NCBI GenBank assembly: GCA_013398955.1
Contig: VWPU01017648.1
Coordinates: forward strand, 1 to 64,000
Source: Callaeas wilsoni
Lineage: Eukaryota; Chordata; Aves; Passeriformes; Callaeidae
Length of the DNA: 64,000 nt
Reading direction: 5' to 3'
The translations under genes and the position numbers were made by a program. Of this stretch, positions 14,429 through 27,350 are shown in pieces. The notes under the pieces were generated by a model. It was given only the letters and a program-made list of their open reading frames with translations. It did no database searches and was not told the origin of the DNA. Each line of letters opens with the position of its first letter. Position 1 is the stretch's first letter.

Positions 14429-14480
14429 GTTTACGGGAGAACGTGTTGAGGCTTGAGTTTCATGTGTATTTGATCTCCCC
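14429..14480. repeat. Copy B of a 52-bp dispersed direct duplication
   Basis: Same orientation as the segment at 12377-12428, with 51 of 52 bases identical. Flanks are unrelated: the left flank is AT-rich (TATAGA) and the right begins AAGAACAG. The solo LTR lies between the two copies but does not abut either. Confidence 0.95.
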
Positions 14481-17400
14481 AAGAACAGTACAGAATATTT
14501 GATGGATTTTTTTCAAAAGTACTTTCAGATTAGCTGTCTCTACAGTACTCCATTTCGAAACTTGTTTAGCAGATGACTGAATTTTCCTTTTTCATTTTCT
14601 GCTTAATCCCTCCAGTCTTCTGTGACAGCGCGGCCTTCACTTGCTGTATTGTGACAGACACTATAAAAATTCTCTTAAATGTCAGAGCTGTTGAATAAAC
14701 GGATAGTGACTTGCAGATGATTACAGAAGTTTTTTGGTTTTTCAGATTTGAGGGTTCTGATGTAGTCAGTAAAGATTCATGCTCCCTCTTAGCAGCTCTT
14801 GACCGTACTGATGACACATTTGTTTTCTTCAGTTAACTTCTGTGGCTAGTTCTGAAGTAGTTCATAAATTATACAAAAATCTGCAAGTTAAAAACCCTTG
14901 GTAAGATACATAGATTTGTAGGCTTTAGAGTTTTTTTATCTTAAGAAACTGCTGAAAGAATAAGCCCAGTTTTAGAATTATGTTTAGAATGGGAACTTCT
15001 AGTTTCTCTGAGCGTCTTTGTGCAGTTACACCAGAGGACTCTCTGGCTGCGTGTGTTAAGGAGCTTTATGTTGTAATTTTGAGAGCAATAAAACTAAAGA
15101 CGAAGGAAGTGCCATGATTTATTCTATTGTTTGGAGGATATGGAAGACTTTTTAAACAATGTATGTTATTAATTTCATTTGACAGAGGTAGGTGTATGTG
15201 TATACAAAGCATATGTCTGGTCTAAAACTTGAACGCCATTTTACGTATTTTGCTGCTGCAACAAGAACTTTAAAAATTTGCACTGGGTCTAGCACAGGGA
15301 GTAATAAGTTAACCTTTTTTGCCTTTTAGTAAGTACTGTGAAGTAGATGTTAATTGCAGTAACAAGCTTTCTTTCCATTGAGTGAGTTTACAAATATAAA
15401 CCAGTGTGTTATTTGTTGTCATAAGGAAAATGTCAGTTACATCAATTTGCATTTCTTTTCATAGAGATGTTCTATTGCTGCTATTTAAAGGTAAGAAGGA
15501 CTGAATTGCAACCAAATGATTGTGGCCAAATACACTGATTTATTTTTATAGAGCAGGACCTTCAGAAGTTCCAGACCAAATGTCATACTTATATAAGTAA
15601 CACCCTTATAAGAATTCATCTGTGTTTCCCAGTGGCAGTATTTTTTTCATTTTTTAAATAATGAGTCTGCCTGTGTGTAGGCTTTCTTTTATTGATGGCC
15701 AGTCTCCTAGGTAGTGCTCTGTGAAGAGCACACCTCAAAATGTTTGTGTCTTGTTGAAGAAGCAGGTAGATAAACTCGCATGACTCCTTGTTTGTCTGTT
15801 TTAAATGCCTCCACAAGCACCGAGGTAGGGCTTGTCTCTCTCCCCTGTTACTGGAGGGACCATGGTAATACTGGCCAAAAAAGTCAGCCTCTGATTCAGT
15901 GTTTTCTGATGCCAGATCTGCTTTGCTGAATTTGTATCCCATGTATTGTATTGGAACAGGTAACATTGACTGTTTTCATTTAAAACTGGGGAGGTTTCTG
16001 TCTGTTTGTCCTAAGGGATGAATCTGACTGCTACACTAACGACCTTCTTGTATGTTTATTAAATATTGCCCATAACTTTTTACTTAATTCATTCAAGCAC
16101 GTATTTCTTGTACAGGTCCATTAAAGTAAAAAATTGAGCACACCCACGGCAGAAAGGTTATTTGTGGTGTCACGGAAATCAATACAGGATGCCTCTTAGT
16201 GGATTAATTTTTTGTTTATACTTGAGGTTTTCTTCGTTGCTGTATTAGTTTAAGGTTGTGTTTCTAATAAGCATGTAGAAATGTGTGCAATGGAAAAATA
16301 AGTATACCAAATACCTTTTGGATATATCTGTACACTTTAAATGCATCATTAGGTATAAATTGGGTAGAAGAACATGCATGGAAGTCTTTGAAATGTTATC
16401 ATCTGGGATATATAATCTTTTGAATGTTTTTAGTATCTAGCGGTCTGGCAACTAATATGGTTGTCTTGGAAACAGGCTTTCTTTTCCTTTTGTGAATATC
16501 TAGATGTGAAATCATCATCTTCCTTGAAAATCTAGAAGTAATACTTCTGAAAGAAATAACTGCAGATTTAAGATGCTTGAACTTGTTTAAAGAATTGATA
16601 CAGGAGTCTGTAAGTGATGTTTGCATTGTCAGCTTTAATTATAGTTGTGAGCTTATGTTGCTAAAACAACATAAGTGGTTTTTTTAGGTAAAATGCCTGT
16701 ACTTAGTGTTGATATTTGTCTGGGAATTACCTGCAGTGAAACACTTTGCCAAGATTTCCTAGCTTAATGTTTAAATAGAAATATTACAATGTAACTGGTG
16801 CATTAGAAGTGAAATTCCTAAAACCAAAATGATGCTATGACTTCCAGTCTTTTTCCTTGCCTTGTTTTAAATTAACAGCATGTGATAAATCCTTAGGTAT
16901 TTTGTGAGATTATAGTGTAATATTTTCCAGACAAAACATTTTTTATTAGCTAGAGGGCTGCCATGCATGACATAAAATGTCAGAGTAAAATAGTCAAGAA
17001 AGTCAAGAAATAACCATCTTTCAAATTGCTGGGTTTTTATTAGGATTTGTATGAAAATACAAAATAATGTTCTTGAAGTTTAATTTTTCTGTTCTGTAGC
17101 TTATTTGTCCAGTCACAGTAGTCTGATAGTTTAGTATTAGCAACAGTGTATTTTCATCCTGATTTTTACAGATGAAGGTCCAGACTGAATAATTGTCCAT
17201 GTTTTGTTCTTAAATTGTTAAGTTTAATAAGTTTTCTAGTGGAGTTTTTAATATATTTCTCTTCCAAGTATTTTTGTCTCCAATACCAATTTAAAAGGCT
17301 TTGAAATACTGATATGTACATCAGAGAAGAATATTTTTTTAAGTGTCTCATAAAAGAACTGTTTTTTCAGTGAAACTCACACTTTGAATGATACAACCTG

Positions 17401-20400
17401 TCCAAGGATAGAGAACCATGGCAAGATCTTGTTTAGCCATTGGAACCCAATTGCGTGACCATTTTTTTTGTTCTACCTCCCGTCTCTTCCTCCTGCTTAA
17501 TTTCTTGTGCTGCACCCACATTTCAGATTGATCTCTCTTTCCAAAACTTAATTGGCCATTTTATTTTTGCTTAAATGTTCAAGTATGTTACAATTTTTTT
17601 AACTTCCTTATTCCCTAGAATAAGATCAGGCTTTCTATGTAAGGGCTGAGATGAAGCTTATTGACCTAAGTGGAGAGAATCTGAGAGACTATGGTTGTTA
17701 CCCGATGATGCAAAAAGCTTTTAGTGACCTGTATTTTGGCCCCAATGTACACTAGTGGTGTAAGTATTCTACACCCAGAAAGAAATAAATAGTCACAGCT
17801 TGTTTTCCCACAAATGACAGTAGTCACTCTGATGTACTCTAATGGTGTTGTGTTCCATTTTAGATGTAATAGCATTTATATATGTTTACCTTGATGGCCA
17901 GGCCATAAACTTCCCACTTTCACCCCAAATTACGATCTCATAAATCTTACATTAAAAAAGGACATTAAAATAACATGTTATTTAAGCTACAAACAAAGTT
18001 GAGTTAGTCCTTGAGCTTTTTTCACATTCCTCTAAATAAATGTCATTTCTTCCAGTTTAACAATATTAGTTAACTGTGTTCAGAAAAAGCAGTCCATTTT
18101 ATACCTTCCTGATCAAATAATAATTCTCCATGCTGATTACTAAGTATTATATAATTATATTCCCTGGCTCCATTTTAGCTGAACAATTTTTCATTCTTTG
18201 CTCCCAAACTGCAAACAAGCAAGCAACCAAAAAAAAAAAACCAACCCAGACCCCTTATGGTAACGATTCTATATAGTTACAGTTTGTGCATCATTGTGTT
18301 AATGTGATCAGTTCCCTGAAATTGGTCGATAGTCACATACTCTAGCATCCTTCTTGAATATCCTGGGAAAACCTGATATTGTTAAAGTTCTCATGGCTTT
18401 TCCTTTCAGATTAACTTTTAGTAAACTTCGATGTTTTCTTGTTCCTATTCTTTGTCATACAGAGATGTTGTCCTGGAGAAATCTATTTTACCTCTGTGCA
18501 TTGTAATTGGAAATGTTAACATGGTCTTTTGTCCCCAGAAATGAAATTATGCATAATTCAAAGTTAGGTCTAAAGATAAAAAGGAAGTACAGGTTTTTTT
18601 CTCTCATGTGTTTCACTTCAGGATGTTGCCAAGTCTGATATCAGCAGCGTTAGGAAAAGATAAAACAAACTCCAAGGGAGAGGTTGTAGAGTCATTCAAG
18701 GAGAAATGGTATTTTTGTTGCCTTTTGTGATTAAAAAAGCACAAACCAAAATAACTAATGAACATTATCCTTTTACCATAAGCAAGGAAGTTGATCAAAT
18801 GCAGTCATCTATAGCCAGAGACACAGAGACATGTAGTAGCTTTCTCAGTGATGAGACCCACAGCTCTGGAGGACAGCGTATCCAGTCATCATATCATGTT
18901 TAAGACATTCTCTCTCCAGTGCCCAGCACAAAGACAAGCTACATCTGTAGCTTCACTTAGGCATGTGATATTTAGGTGTAGGCAGTCCATTGGCAAGTGC
19001 ATGACTTGGCTTGAAATGATCTCTGCAAATCTTTCTGTCTGATAATGGACTGAAGTACAGAATAGCTTATCCAAGCTGCTCTTCACACAACTTGTTTTAG
19101 AGCTTCTCATGAATTACAATTGGATATATTTATTAGAAAAGGGAGGATTTTGATTCATATGCATAATTTTTTGGGGGGGTTGGAGATGTATCCTGTAGTG
19201 AGGTGGATTCTCCATACTCATGGTCTCGTAGGCTACTCAAGGAACCAGTTTGCCATCTGGCAAACCCTGTCAGTTTTGTGCCTTTTGTGTTTGGCGTTTG
19301 CTTAATAAACCTGTGTGCTGCTCTGCTGTCCCTGTTTCTCCTTCTTTTTCTGGAGTGCCACTGTAGTGTCTGCTTCAGCAGTGGGGCGGGGACAGTGGCT
19401 GTGAGTTATCAACTCTGATGTAACTCCATTTTTGGATGTTTTTCTCTTTGGGGATTCTTCAGCTGCCCTGCTCAAAAGGCAGTGGTGTACAGGAGAGGAA
19501 CAGGGATCTCATCTTGGGAGGAACACATTTTTCACTATTGCTGGATTTGAAAAAAATGCTTTAATTTTTTTTTTTTGTGTTCTTTCATATAATCTGAAAT
19601 TCTCAAAATTTTATATGAAAATGTGCTTCCCTTTAATTTCTGAGAAGAGTGCTTTTTTTAAAAAATAAGAATGAGTAATGTTTCAGCATTAATAAAAATA
19701 AAGTACTCTTTTCAATACCCTTTTTGATTCTTATTTGTAGGCATTTTAAGTTTCTTCTTTGTGTTCTTATGACAAGCTACTCAGTCTGTTTTTTAAGTAT
19801 TTGTGAGTAAAATGTATCTGAAGAGAACATACTTATTTAATATGATGTATCCTAACTTCTGTTTAATGGAACCCTTCTATTATAAATGGACAATATCAAG
19901 GATGGCTGAAATTTGAAATGTGACAGATTTTGTTGTTTGTTTAAGGCATCTTATTCTTTACATCTAAGAGCTGTCAGAAGGTGGCAAACAGATCTGAGAA
20001 CAGCAGCGTTTATAACCAAATTGCTTTCATGAGGTACAGATAAATTCAGCAGGAGAGCTAATTATGTCTGTAGCCTATAGAATAGCCACAGGTATCCTGT
20101 CCATTACCTACCTTGGTGCTTCACTCAAGCCAAAGAGCTTGTGTTTGCAGTGTTTTTAATTTAAACCCCAAAGATTTGTGTGTGAATCTAGGGAGGATTG
20201 GAATATTATTTAAGCAATACCTCAAGATAAGCAGTGGTGAGCAGAGGATGTGGACAGAATTTTATTGCTTACCTCCATTGTTACAGCCTTTGTGGGCTGC
20301 AGCACCATCCCAGGTCTCTGACTTGGCAGTGCTGGCCACCTTAGCCCAAACTGCCCTGCAGAAGGCTCTTTTATGGCTTTCTTCAACATGTTAGTGCTGG

Positions 20401-23400
20401 GTTTTGAAACCAGAAAACTTCGTGTTACTTTGCACAGCTCCACCTCTCTTGGTAGGTACTGAAGATGATGTTGAAAGACTGTGCTCTGATGTTGTTAATG
20501 AAGAAGAAGCTAGAACAAGAAAACATGAAGAAAAACATTGGTTTCTGTCATAAATAAAAGCTTGTTGCTATTTCTTTCTTGTATATGCTTGGTGTGTTGT
20601 TACACATATGGTGAATGCTGAGGTGATTCAAATGCCACAAGAGAAAGTTGTTTTCTCATCTTCTGTCAAGACTTGCAGCAGGAGCTGGACATCTTTATTC
20701 CCTAGAGATCCTCTGCTGTGCTGAGTACCTCAGAGTGGGAGTCCTGATTCTTCACTCTGATGTCCTTTTCCCAGCAATTACTATTTTAATTATTCACATA
20801 AACTCTTCTGATGCTGCCATATGTTATTACTTGGTATCACTCAAATACCATTTGATGGGTATTTTCAAAAGCAAGGAGAATGCTTACTCAGAACTTTGCA
20901 GTGTGTTGATTTTTCTTTTTTTTACGTTTTAATGGTATGACCTTTACAAAACCAAAAGTGATTTGAAATTTAAGTTTTGAAATTGATAATACGTTGCTCC
21001 TGTTAGAGGATATGGGACTTTACATAGGTGTTTATTCACATCAGTTAATTAATTAGGCAGTAATTGTATTTTATGCAACTTTTAAAATGTTTAGGGCTAT
21101 TTTAAGTGGTCTTGCCTAGTGAAATATTGATTGTTATGGGTTAATGTGTATGTGAGTGCATGAAAATATTCACTGTAGTGGTGTATTAAGCTGAGCTTAA
21201 ATGTGGTAGAATTTTCTGGGGTTCATTACTGCATTTCTAACTATACTTATGGCTTCAGGTAAAATGTATGAAGATATCCTGGAATTTCATGGGGTATAGT
21301 GCCCATTTAAAAATCACTTCTGTAATACCGTGTCTTTTTCTGATTCTCAGTTTAACATCGAAACAGTTTTGCAGTAAAAAATACAGTAAATAATTTGCAG
21401 AATTCTATCTGAATGAATATGAAATAATTAATTCAATATACCTCTGCACAATAATAAGAACAGGGTGCTCCTTGCTGTGCTGTTCATTCACAGCTGTTTC
21501 TTCATGCTGCCACCCTTAGCAGCATGTGTTTGATTTTGCTCTGAGTAGCAGCAGAAACACTTGAAATGCTACAATTTGAAATTAGCTTCCAGGGAGCAAT
21601 GACAGTGGCCTGTTAGGCCATCCTGATATTTTTTTTTATGTCACCCTGAGAAAAATAAATTTAAAATAAACGGATAGCATTTTTCTAGTGCCTGACTGTC
21701 CCCTGTTTAACACATCTCAGAGTAGCATTTTCTGATCTGGCCACAGTAATGTTTTTTATCAGCGCTGTCATTACTTTGGCTGCAAGTGGATAGTCTTTTT
21801 GGAATGGAGGAATACTTCAGCTTTATACTTCAACTGTTTAAAAGAGATAAAAATTTTAGACCTTTTTTAAAGAAAAAATCTGACTAGAAAGTGAATTGTA
21901 TAGGTTGTTACTGTGAACAGACATATCTTACTGAGATTTTTTGAGCAATTGTCTAAAATGCAGCATTGTACATGTTTAGGAGGTTGCCAGAGAAAATAAA
22001 AATTATGATTGTTGTTCTTTCCAGTGAAAATGAGCAAATGGACTCTTAACCCATTTAATACTATGATTAAGTCATAAATGTCTATCAGCACTTTGTATTA
22101 GCATATGAGATAAATGTGTGTCAGTGTGGACTAGACCTGGTAGGAGTCTATATAGCTGGCAGTCAGGGAGCAGGGCTTTTGGTTGTGTGATTTTTGCTTT
22201 TATTTTTCTATTTAATCTTTTATCAACTTGGAAAACAAGAAGGCTGGTGCTCTTTCTGTAATGTGTGGTATTTTAAACCTCAAATATCACCCATCCCCTT
22301 ACCCTTTTAATGAATTTGTGTGTTCTGTGAATGCTTGTGAGTCACAGACCAGAGGAGAACTCGGTATTTGCTTCACTTGGTGAATTTAAACAAAAAACCC
22401 CTAAGGTTCTTGATTATAACAAACACTCACCTTCTGGTGTTCTCTATAAATCATTTAGAGGTTCAAGCATTTGCTCATATCACAGGATTTTAAGAGAGCC
22501 TGATGCTTGGGTTCAGCATGCATGCTGTAGGTGCCAGTGATCTGAGGCAGAGCCATCACCTGTGACGAGTGCATCAGACCTTTCAGGTGAGGGATCTGCC
22601 TCCACACTGGCGATACGGAGAGTTTTGGGGTGTCTCTGTGGCTGCACACACTGAGGGCAATGCAGTGACATGGCCAGTCTGCACCTTGGACTGTTACCTT
22701 GGGCCTCCCTTAGGGTGAGGAGGGTGTCTGTGATACGGATGGACAGCAGGCTGAGATTTAACACAGAATAAATCAGCCATATTTCAATGGTAAGCGGCCA
22801 GGAGAGGTGGTCGTAACTTGAACTTGGTTCTCATCCTCTGTGTTTCTGGTAGCAGTCATATACGAGGGGGAAAGGCTTTTGCCATTCTGCTGGTGGTTTG
22901 GGTTTTGCTTGCTTTTTTCGTGTAAAAGCCCAGAAAATTTACAACTGGTGCAGGTGGAGGATCATTGCAGCAAGATCGACTTCCAAAGAAACAACCTTGT
23001 TAGGTTAGTTGATAACCTAAAACACTGCCAGGGAGGAGAGCTCCTGTGTCCCTCTGCCATCCTTGTGTATTTTGAGCTGGCTCTGTGAGGGTGCAGGATT
23101 ACTTTTGTTCCATATTCTGTCTCCTGTGTCTGTCTTTGTGAACACAGCGTGAACCATAATTGAAATAAGATGCCCTTGAAAAATCTGCTAAGGATTTGTG
23201 TCATGATTGACAAAGGTGTTTTGTTATATTTGGAAGATGCAGTTAAATGTAACATAAAATGAAAGGCAGAAGCCAAATAATTTTTCTTGTTTGAGGAAGC
23301 TAAGCGAGAGTTTGTTTCAGTTCTGCTGGTAAGGAAGATGACACTGGAAAATAGTTAAACTCTGTATCTATTAAGTTCTAATGAAAATTAGACCATACAT

Positions 23401-24553
23401 GAACATGCTGCTCCTTATTAGCTTAGAGGGACTGTGATCATAGTATTTTATGATGAAAATTATGTTATTGAAAAAACAAATGTTAACTTCTCCCCCCTTT
23501 TTTTTATTATGCTTTTAAACCTGTTACAGAACTTTGGAGTTCAGCACATTAAGTTCATGTGCTGTTAGGACAATGGCACATTTTCGATATAGAAGCTGAA
23601 TCTTAAATTACCATATACTATCAAATCATGTAGTACCTTTCCACAAATCACTGATCACATAATAATAGTATTAATTTCTGAGGGAACAGTAATGTATTAA
23701 ACAGTTAAATATCCCAGGCTTTGTTTGTTCCTCATCTGGGAACACAGGGAGAAAAAATGAGATATGCCATGTAGTTCATCTTATTTTCAGCACTTCTATA
23801 AAGGTTGAAACATATTTTCTTTGATGCATCACTGACTTTTGATAAAATGAGGTGAGCAAGCTCCATTTTCTGTCGGGAGCCAGAACCGAGCATGTTTCCA
23901 GGGTCCAGTTTTGAATTTCTGTTCACATTGCAGATCAGTGTGAAACTGCAACCACTGAGGCTTTCTGGCATGGACAAAACATTTGTTCAGCTAGAAAATG
24001 AGTGGGGAAAAAGAGCCAGCTCCAGATGGGAGCCCATTGGAGTGCTGCAAAGCAGCACACCTGGTGTGAGGAGTAGGGGACGTACAGTCCCCGGCCGTGT
24101 GTCCGGATGCAGGGCACCTGTTGGAGTGGGCGTTGCAGCTTTGTTGAAGAACACCGCGTCTGAGATCTGAACTCTGTAATGCTGATGTAATTGCTCATCT
24201 GCAATGAGATGCTGTGATGTTAGATTAAAAAAAAACTGCTGACTATTTACCAGTAATTAATTTGATATTTTTGGAAAACAGTCAGCAGTTTGTAAAACTG
24301 TAACTGTTTTTTAAATGGACTTCAGTTGTTTTTAGGTACCAGATCTCATGCCTGCAGCAATAGCTGCAGGCTGCTCCCAGGTGGTTGTTATTAGCAGTGG
24401 GGAGGACTTTTCTCCTGCTATGGAACTTGCACTGGTAGGACACTGCATGGAAGGGTTCATGGGGTTTTTATGTTCAGTCAGATCTCTTGATCAGATGTGA
24501 AGGGTTTTGCATTGCTTGCTTTCAGTATTGTTTCTGAATTACATGCTGTGAAG

Positions 24554-24667
24554 GTGGTTTGTTTGTTTGTGTGGTTTCTTCGGTTGTTTTAGTTTTGGGG
24601 GTTTTTTAAATATGGATTTGTTAGGTTTTGTTGTTTGGTTTTTTTTTTGTTTCGTTTTTTTTTTTTC
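24554..24667 (+). repeat. T/G-rich low-complexity tract
   Basis: Interrupted GTTT units, a G5 run, and T9 and T12 runs dominate this block. It is similar in style to the larger tract at 46.6 kb. It is probably a degenerate simple repeat, and no function is inferred. Confidence 0.85.
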
Positions 24668-25629
24668 TAGTTCAGAATCAGTACTGACCGGATTGTTCTG
24701 TGCAGAAATGCGAAGATGATAGAATTAAATAGAAGGAGGTGTAATGGTTGATTTGTAACTGTCAGTGTGTTGCTGGTCTGCTGATAGCTTCACAGATCAC
24801 ATTTGTCCATCTGCCTTGATAAGAAATTCTGTAAATTGCAAAGTGGAAGAATTAACTCATTATAATTTTTTATCTTATTACTATTTGATTGTTCAATCAT
24901 GGGGAAAAACCCTATTTAGTTTCTTTTAAACCCTACACCAGCTCTGCCATGAGGTAATACCACTGAGGTGTAGATTTACCAAGGGAATTAACCATGGTGT
25001 CACTGTTCTTGAATGCCTGTCTAATGTAAAAGCAGGAGAGGTGATGTTGGGAAGAACCTTGAAGAATCAGTTTGATTCAGAGTCTGTATGAATAAAAACT
25101 TACTTTTGTTTCCCCAGTTTGCTTTAGCTATCTGTTTTCTTTAAATAGCCATGAATTAAGCTTTGCAACAGGACTGGTAAGATCTTGCTGACTTCAGTGA
25201 GGCTTGAGGTGGTCCATTAACAATGTAATGTATTTATGTTAGTAAATGGTGTCATTTTGAAATTTATCACGGGCTCATGGATATCCTTCTTTCTTCTTGC
25301 CCACCTCTCTGGAATTACTAGACATACAGCTGAAGTAGTGGCTTGAGTTACTTTGCTGTTAATTGGATTAACAATTCAATATGCAATGCCAAGGTTTCTT
25401 TTAGCTGAAAATTGGGAATTAATGCTTATATCTCATTGCTATAATGCTGTGCTTTTGAATACTCTTGCTATTTAATCCTTTCTTAAAATAGTGTTACCAG
25501 GTAACAGTCATCATTTTTATTATTCAGAAAACAGGTTTTTTAGTTCAGTTTCTTACATTATATTCAGAGTTGTGCTTCAAACTTAAAGGTACTTTAAAGG
25601 ATACCTTACTGAAGTAGGAGAGCAGCCTG

Positions 25630-25711
25630 TATTTTTTCCAATTAAAAAATAACTTTTGAAATTAATTTCTTATTTTTTCCAATTGAAAATTAACTTTTGA
25701 AATTAATTTCT
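25630..25711. repeat. Two-copy 41-bp tandem duplication
   Basis: Two adjacent 41-bp units, each starting TATTTTTTCCAATT and ending AATTAATTTCT, differ at only two positions in the A-rich centre. The unit is AT-rich. It is likely a young local duplication in the intron about 1.3 kb upstream of the terminal exon. Confidence 0.95.
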
Positions 25712-26966
25712 TATTTGTGGAGCTTGTTTTTAAGTTTCTCTTAAGAAAAATACAAGTTTAGTCTCCCTTCCAACCTGCTGTTTAAACGTGTACTTAACTT
25801 CCAAACATCCAAGTAGGTTCACTGACTTTGCTAAGTACACACACCACGAGGCTTTTGAATTCACTCACTACACCTTGTTGAGAGCTGCTGCAGCAGGGCT
25901 GGTGCTGGGCAGAGGGAGCTGGGGAGTGCACAGCATCCGTGTGTGCAGGGACGTTGGACAGAGCCGTGTCAGGGGTAGCACTGCCAGCAGAATTAATTTT
26001 GCAGAATTGCTGTCCTTGCAGAACCTCGAGTGTTGTAATTCAGAGAAGTCATAATGGTCAAAGATTGCTCCAAAGTGGTGAGAAAGCAATTTTCCAACTA
26101 TGCCCACATTACCAGTGTGACTCATCGGCCACTTCCATTTCTGCCCTTGAGAAAGTTTTGCTTTTCTAGTGGTGCTCAGCCTGGTATTGATGTAACACAC
26201 ACTGACCTGTGTGTTGCCTGTCCACCAACATAAATGCTGTTACCTAAGTAAATGTGGTCCAAATAATTTCTGTTACAACAGGATTGTAAGTCTGAACCAA
26301 CTTAAGTATGTTCAAAGCAGTGCAGGAAGGGAGTTATCCTTTTCTTTTTTTCCTTTGGGAATGAGAATGCAAAGTAGATATCTGTCCTTTTAGCCCCTTC
26401 TTATTCTCCTCTAACTTTCAGATTTGTTAACTAATTTCTTCCAAAACCTGGCAGAATGACTGAAGTCTCACGGTTACTGAATTTCTACTGTCCTTGGAGC
26501 AGTCTAGGATGGATGCAAATTACCTTATCAGTTCTTGAGAAATGCAGAGAGTGGTTAGGCAGAAAGGCTTCAGGACATCTGTCTAATTGTAGAATGCTTT
26601 TTCTAATACAGTTCTTCAAGAATAATACTTTTCCAGATGTATCAGTTTACAAAGTGCATCCTATTGATGTCCTGCTAGATAGGAAAGAATTTTTTAATAA
26701 ATATATCAGATCTATAATTAAATTTCATTTTGTTTTCAGTAGTACTATATGATAAGACATTAATCTGTACATATATGCATTTTAAACTAGCTACATAAAA
26801 TTGACTGTAGATACTAGAAATGCTTTAATAACCTTTCTTATAAAAAGTGTAAATTTTTTAGCCATTTGTTGTCGATTAGTAGACTGTTGTAGGAGATTGT
26901 GTAAAAGTATGTTATTACAGTAAAATGCTATTAAAAAAAGTTGACCTGAATCTTGCATTTGTCAGT

Positions 26967-26996
26967 TTTGTGACCTTTATATTTCTTTCTCATTAG
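26967..26996 (+). promoter_or_regulatory. 3' splice site of the terminal exon
   Basis: The tract TTTATATTTCTTTCTCATTAG is a strong polypyrimidine tract plus AG acceptor placed directly before the open reading frame. Of the three possible phases after this AG, only phase 0 stays open; the other two meet stops within 11 codons. This supports both the splice site and the reading frame. Confidence 0.85.
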
Positions 26997-27200
26997 AACT
27001 ATGCAGCACTGATCCAGCAACAAATTAATGAGGACAAACAAAACTTGAGAGAAAAGGCTGTATATGGAATTCAGCTCACAGAAGAAAAACTTAATGACTT
27101 CCGTGATGAACAGATTGGGCAGCTGAAGGAACTGATGGATGAGGCTACCAAACCTAATAAAAAAACCACCATTTCTAAAGACTCAGAATACAAAACCTAA
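26997..27200 (+). CDS. Terminal coding exon, C-terminal 67 residues of an unidentified coiled-coil-like protein
   Basis: The exon opens after a good splice acceptor and reads 67 codons, starting [14 protein letters not shown] and ending SKDSEYKT, to a TAA at 27198-27200. Residues 1 to about 50 are rich in Q, E, K, D and L with regularly spaced hydrophobics ([29 protein letters not shown]), which suggests one long amphipathic helix or coiled coil. The last 17 residues are basic and polar and probably disordered. There is no membrane segment, zinc ligand set or catalytic motif. It is partial at the 5' end; all upstream exons are outside the window or unrecognised, so total length is unknown. 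It stands out from its surroundings by codon-like composition and an intact frame next to a splice site and 3' UTR. I could not name the gene; a mitochondrial or trafficking coiled-coil protein would be only a guess. Confidence 0.85.
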   Translation, partial: NYAALIQQQINEDKQNLREKAVYGIQLTEEKLNDFRDEQIGQLKELMDEATKPNKKTTISKDSEYKT

Positions 27201-27344
27201 AAGTTAAAAAAATTATTTTTATGCATATGGAAGCATTTTGGAACTGCTTTTTCCGGTTGTACTGGAATGTGGTTTCTATGAGATAATGGATGCTGCTGAT
27301 GCTATAACTTGTCTGAAATGGATATGTTTGGCTTTCTGTGCAAG

Positions 27345-27350
27345 AATAAA
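27345..27350 (+). promoter_or_regulatory. Proximal poly(A) signal AATAAA
   Basis: A canonical hexamer lies about 145 bases after the stop codon. It is followed about 15 to 25 bases later by CA-containing sequence (AATCACAACAC) and then a T-rich block, a plausible cleavage and downstream element arrangement. Confidence 0.65.

Larger units (their letters stand above)
1..26996 (+). other. Putative long intron upstream of a terminal exon
   Basis: No exon with convincing coding content was recognised in this stretch. Open frames are short (about 60 to 115 codons), fall on both strands, and lack family motifs or consistent paired splice sites. The stretch ends in a good 3' splice site immediately before the terminal exon, so at least its right part is the last intron of a plus-strand gene. 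How far left the intron extends cannot be told; a small upstream exon could have been missed. AT-rich unique sequence dominates, broken by the repeats listed separately. The branch point was not determined. Confidence 0.55.

Noticed and set aside
15616..15966. 116-codon minus-strand open frame
   Set aside because: No family motif, no promoter or splice context, and composition like the surrounding intron.
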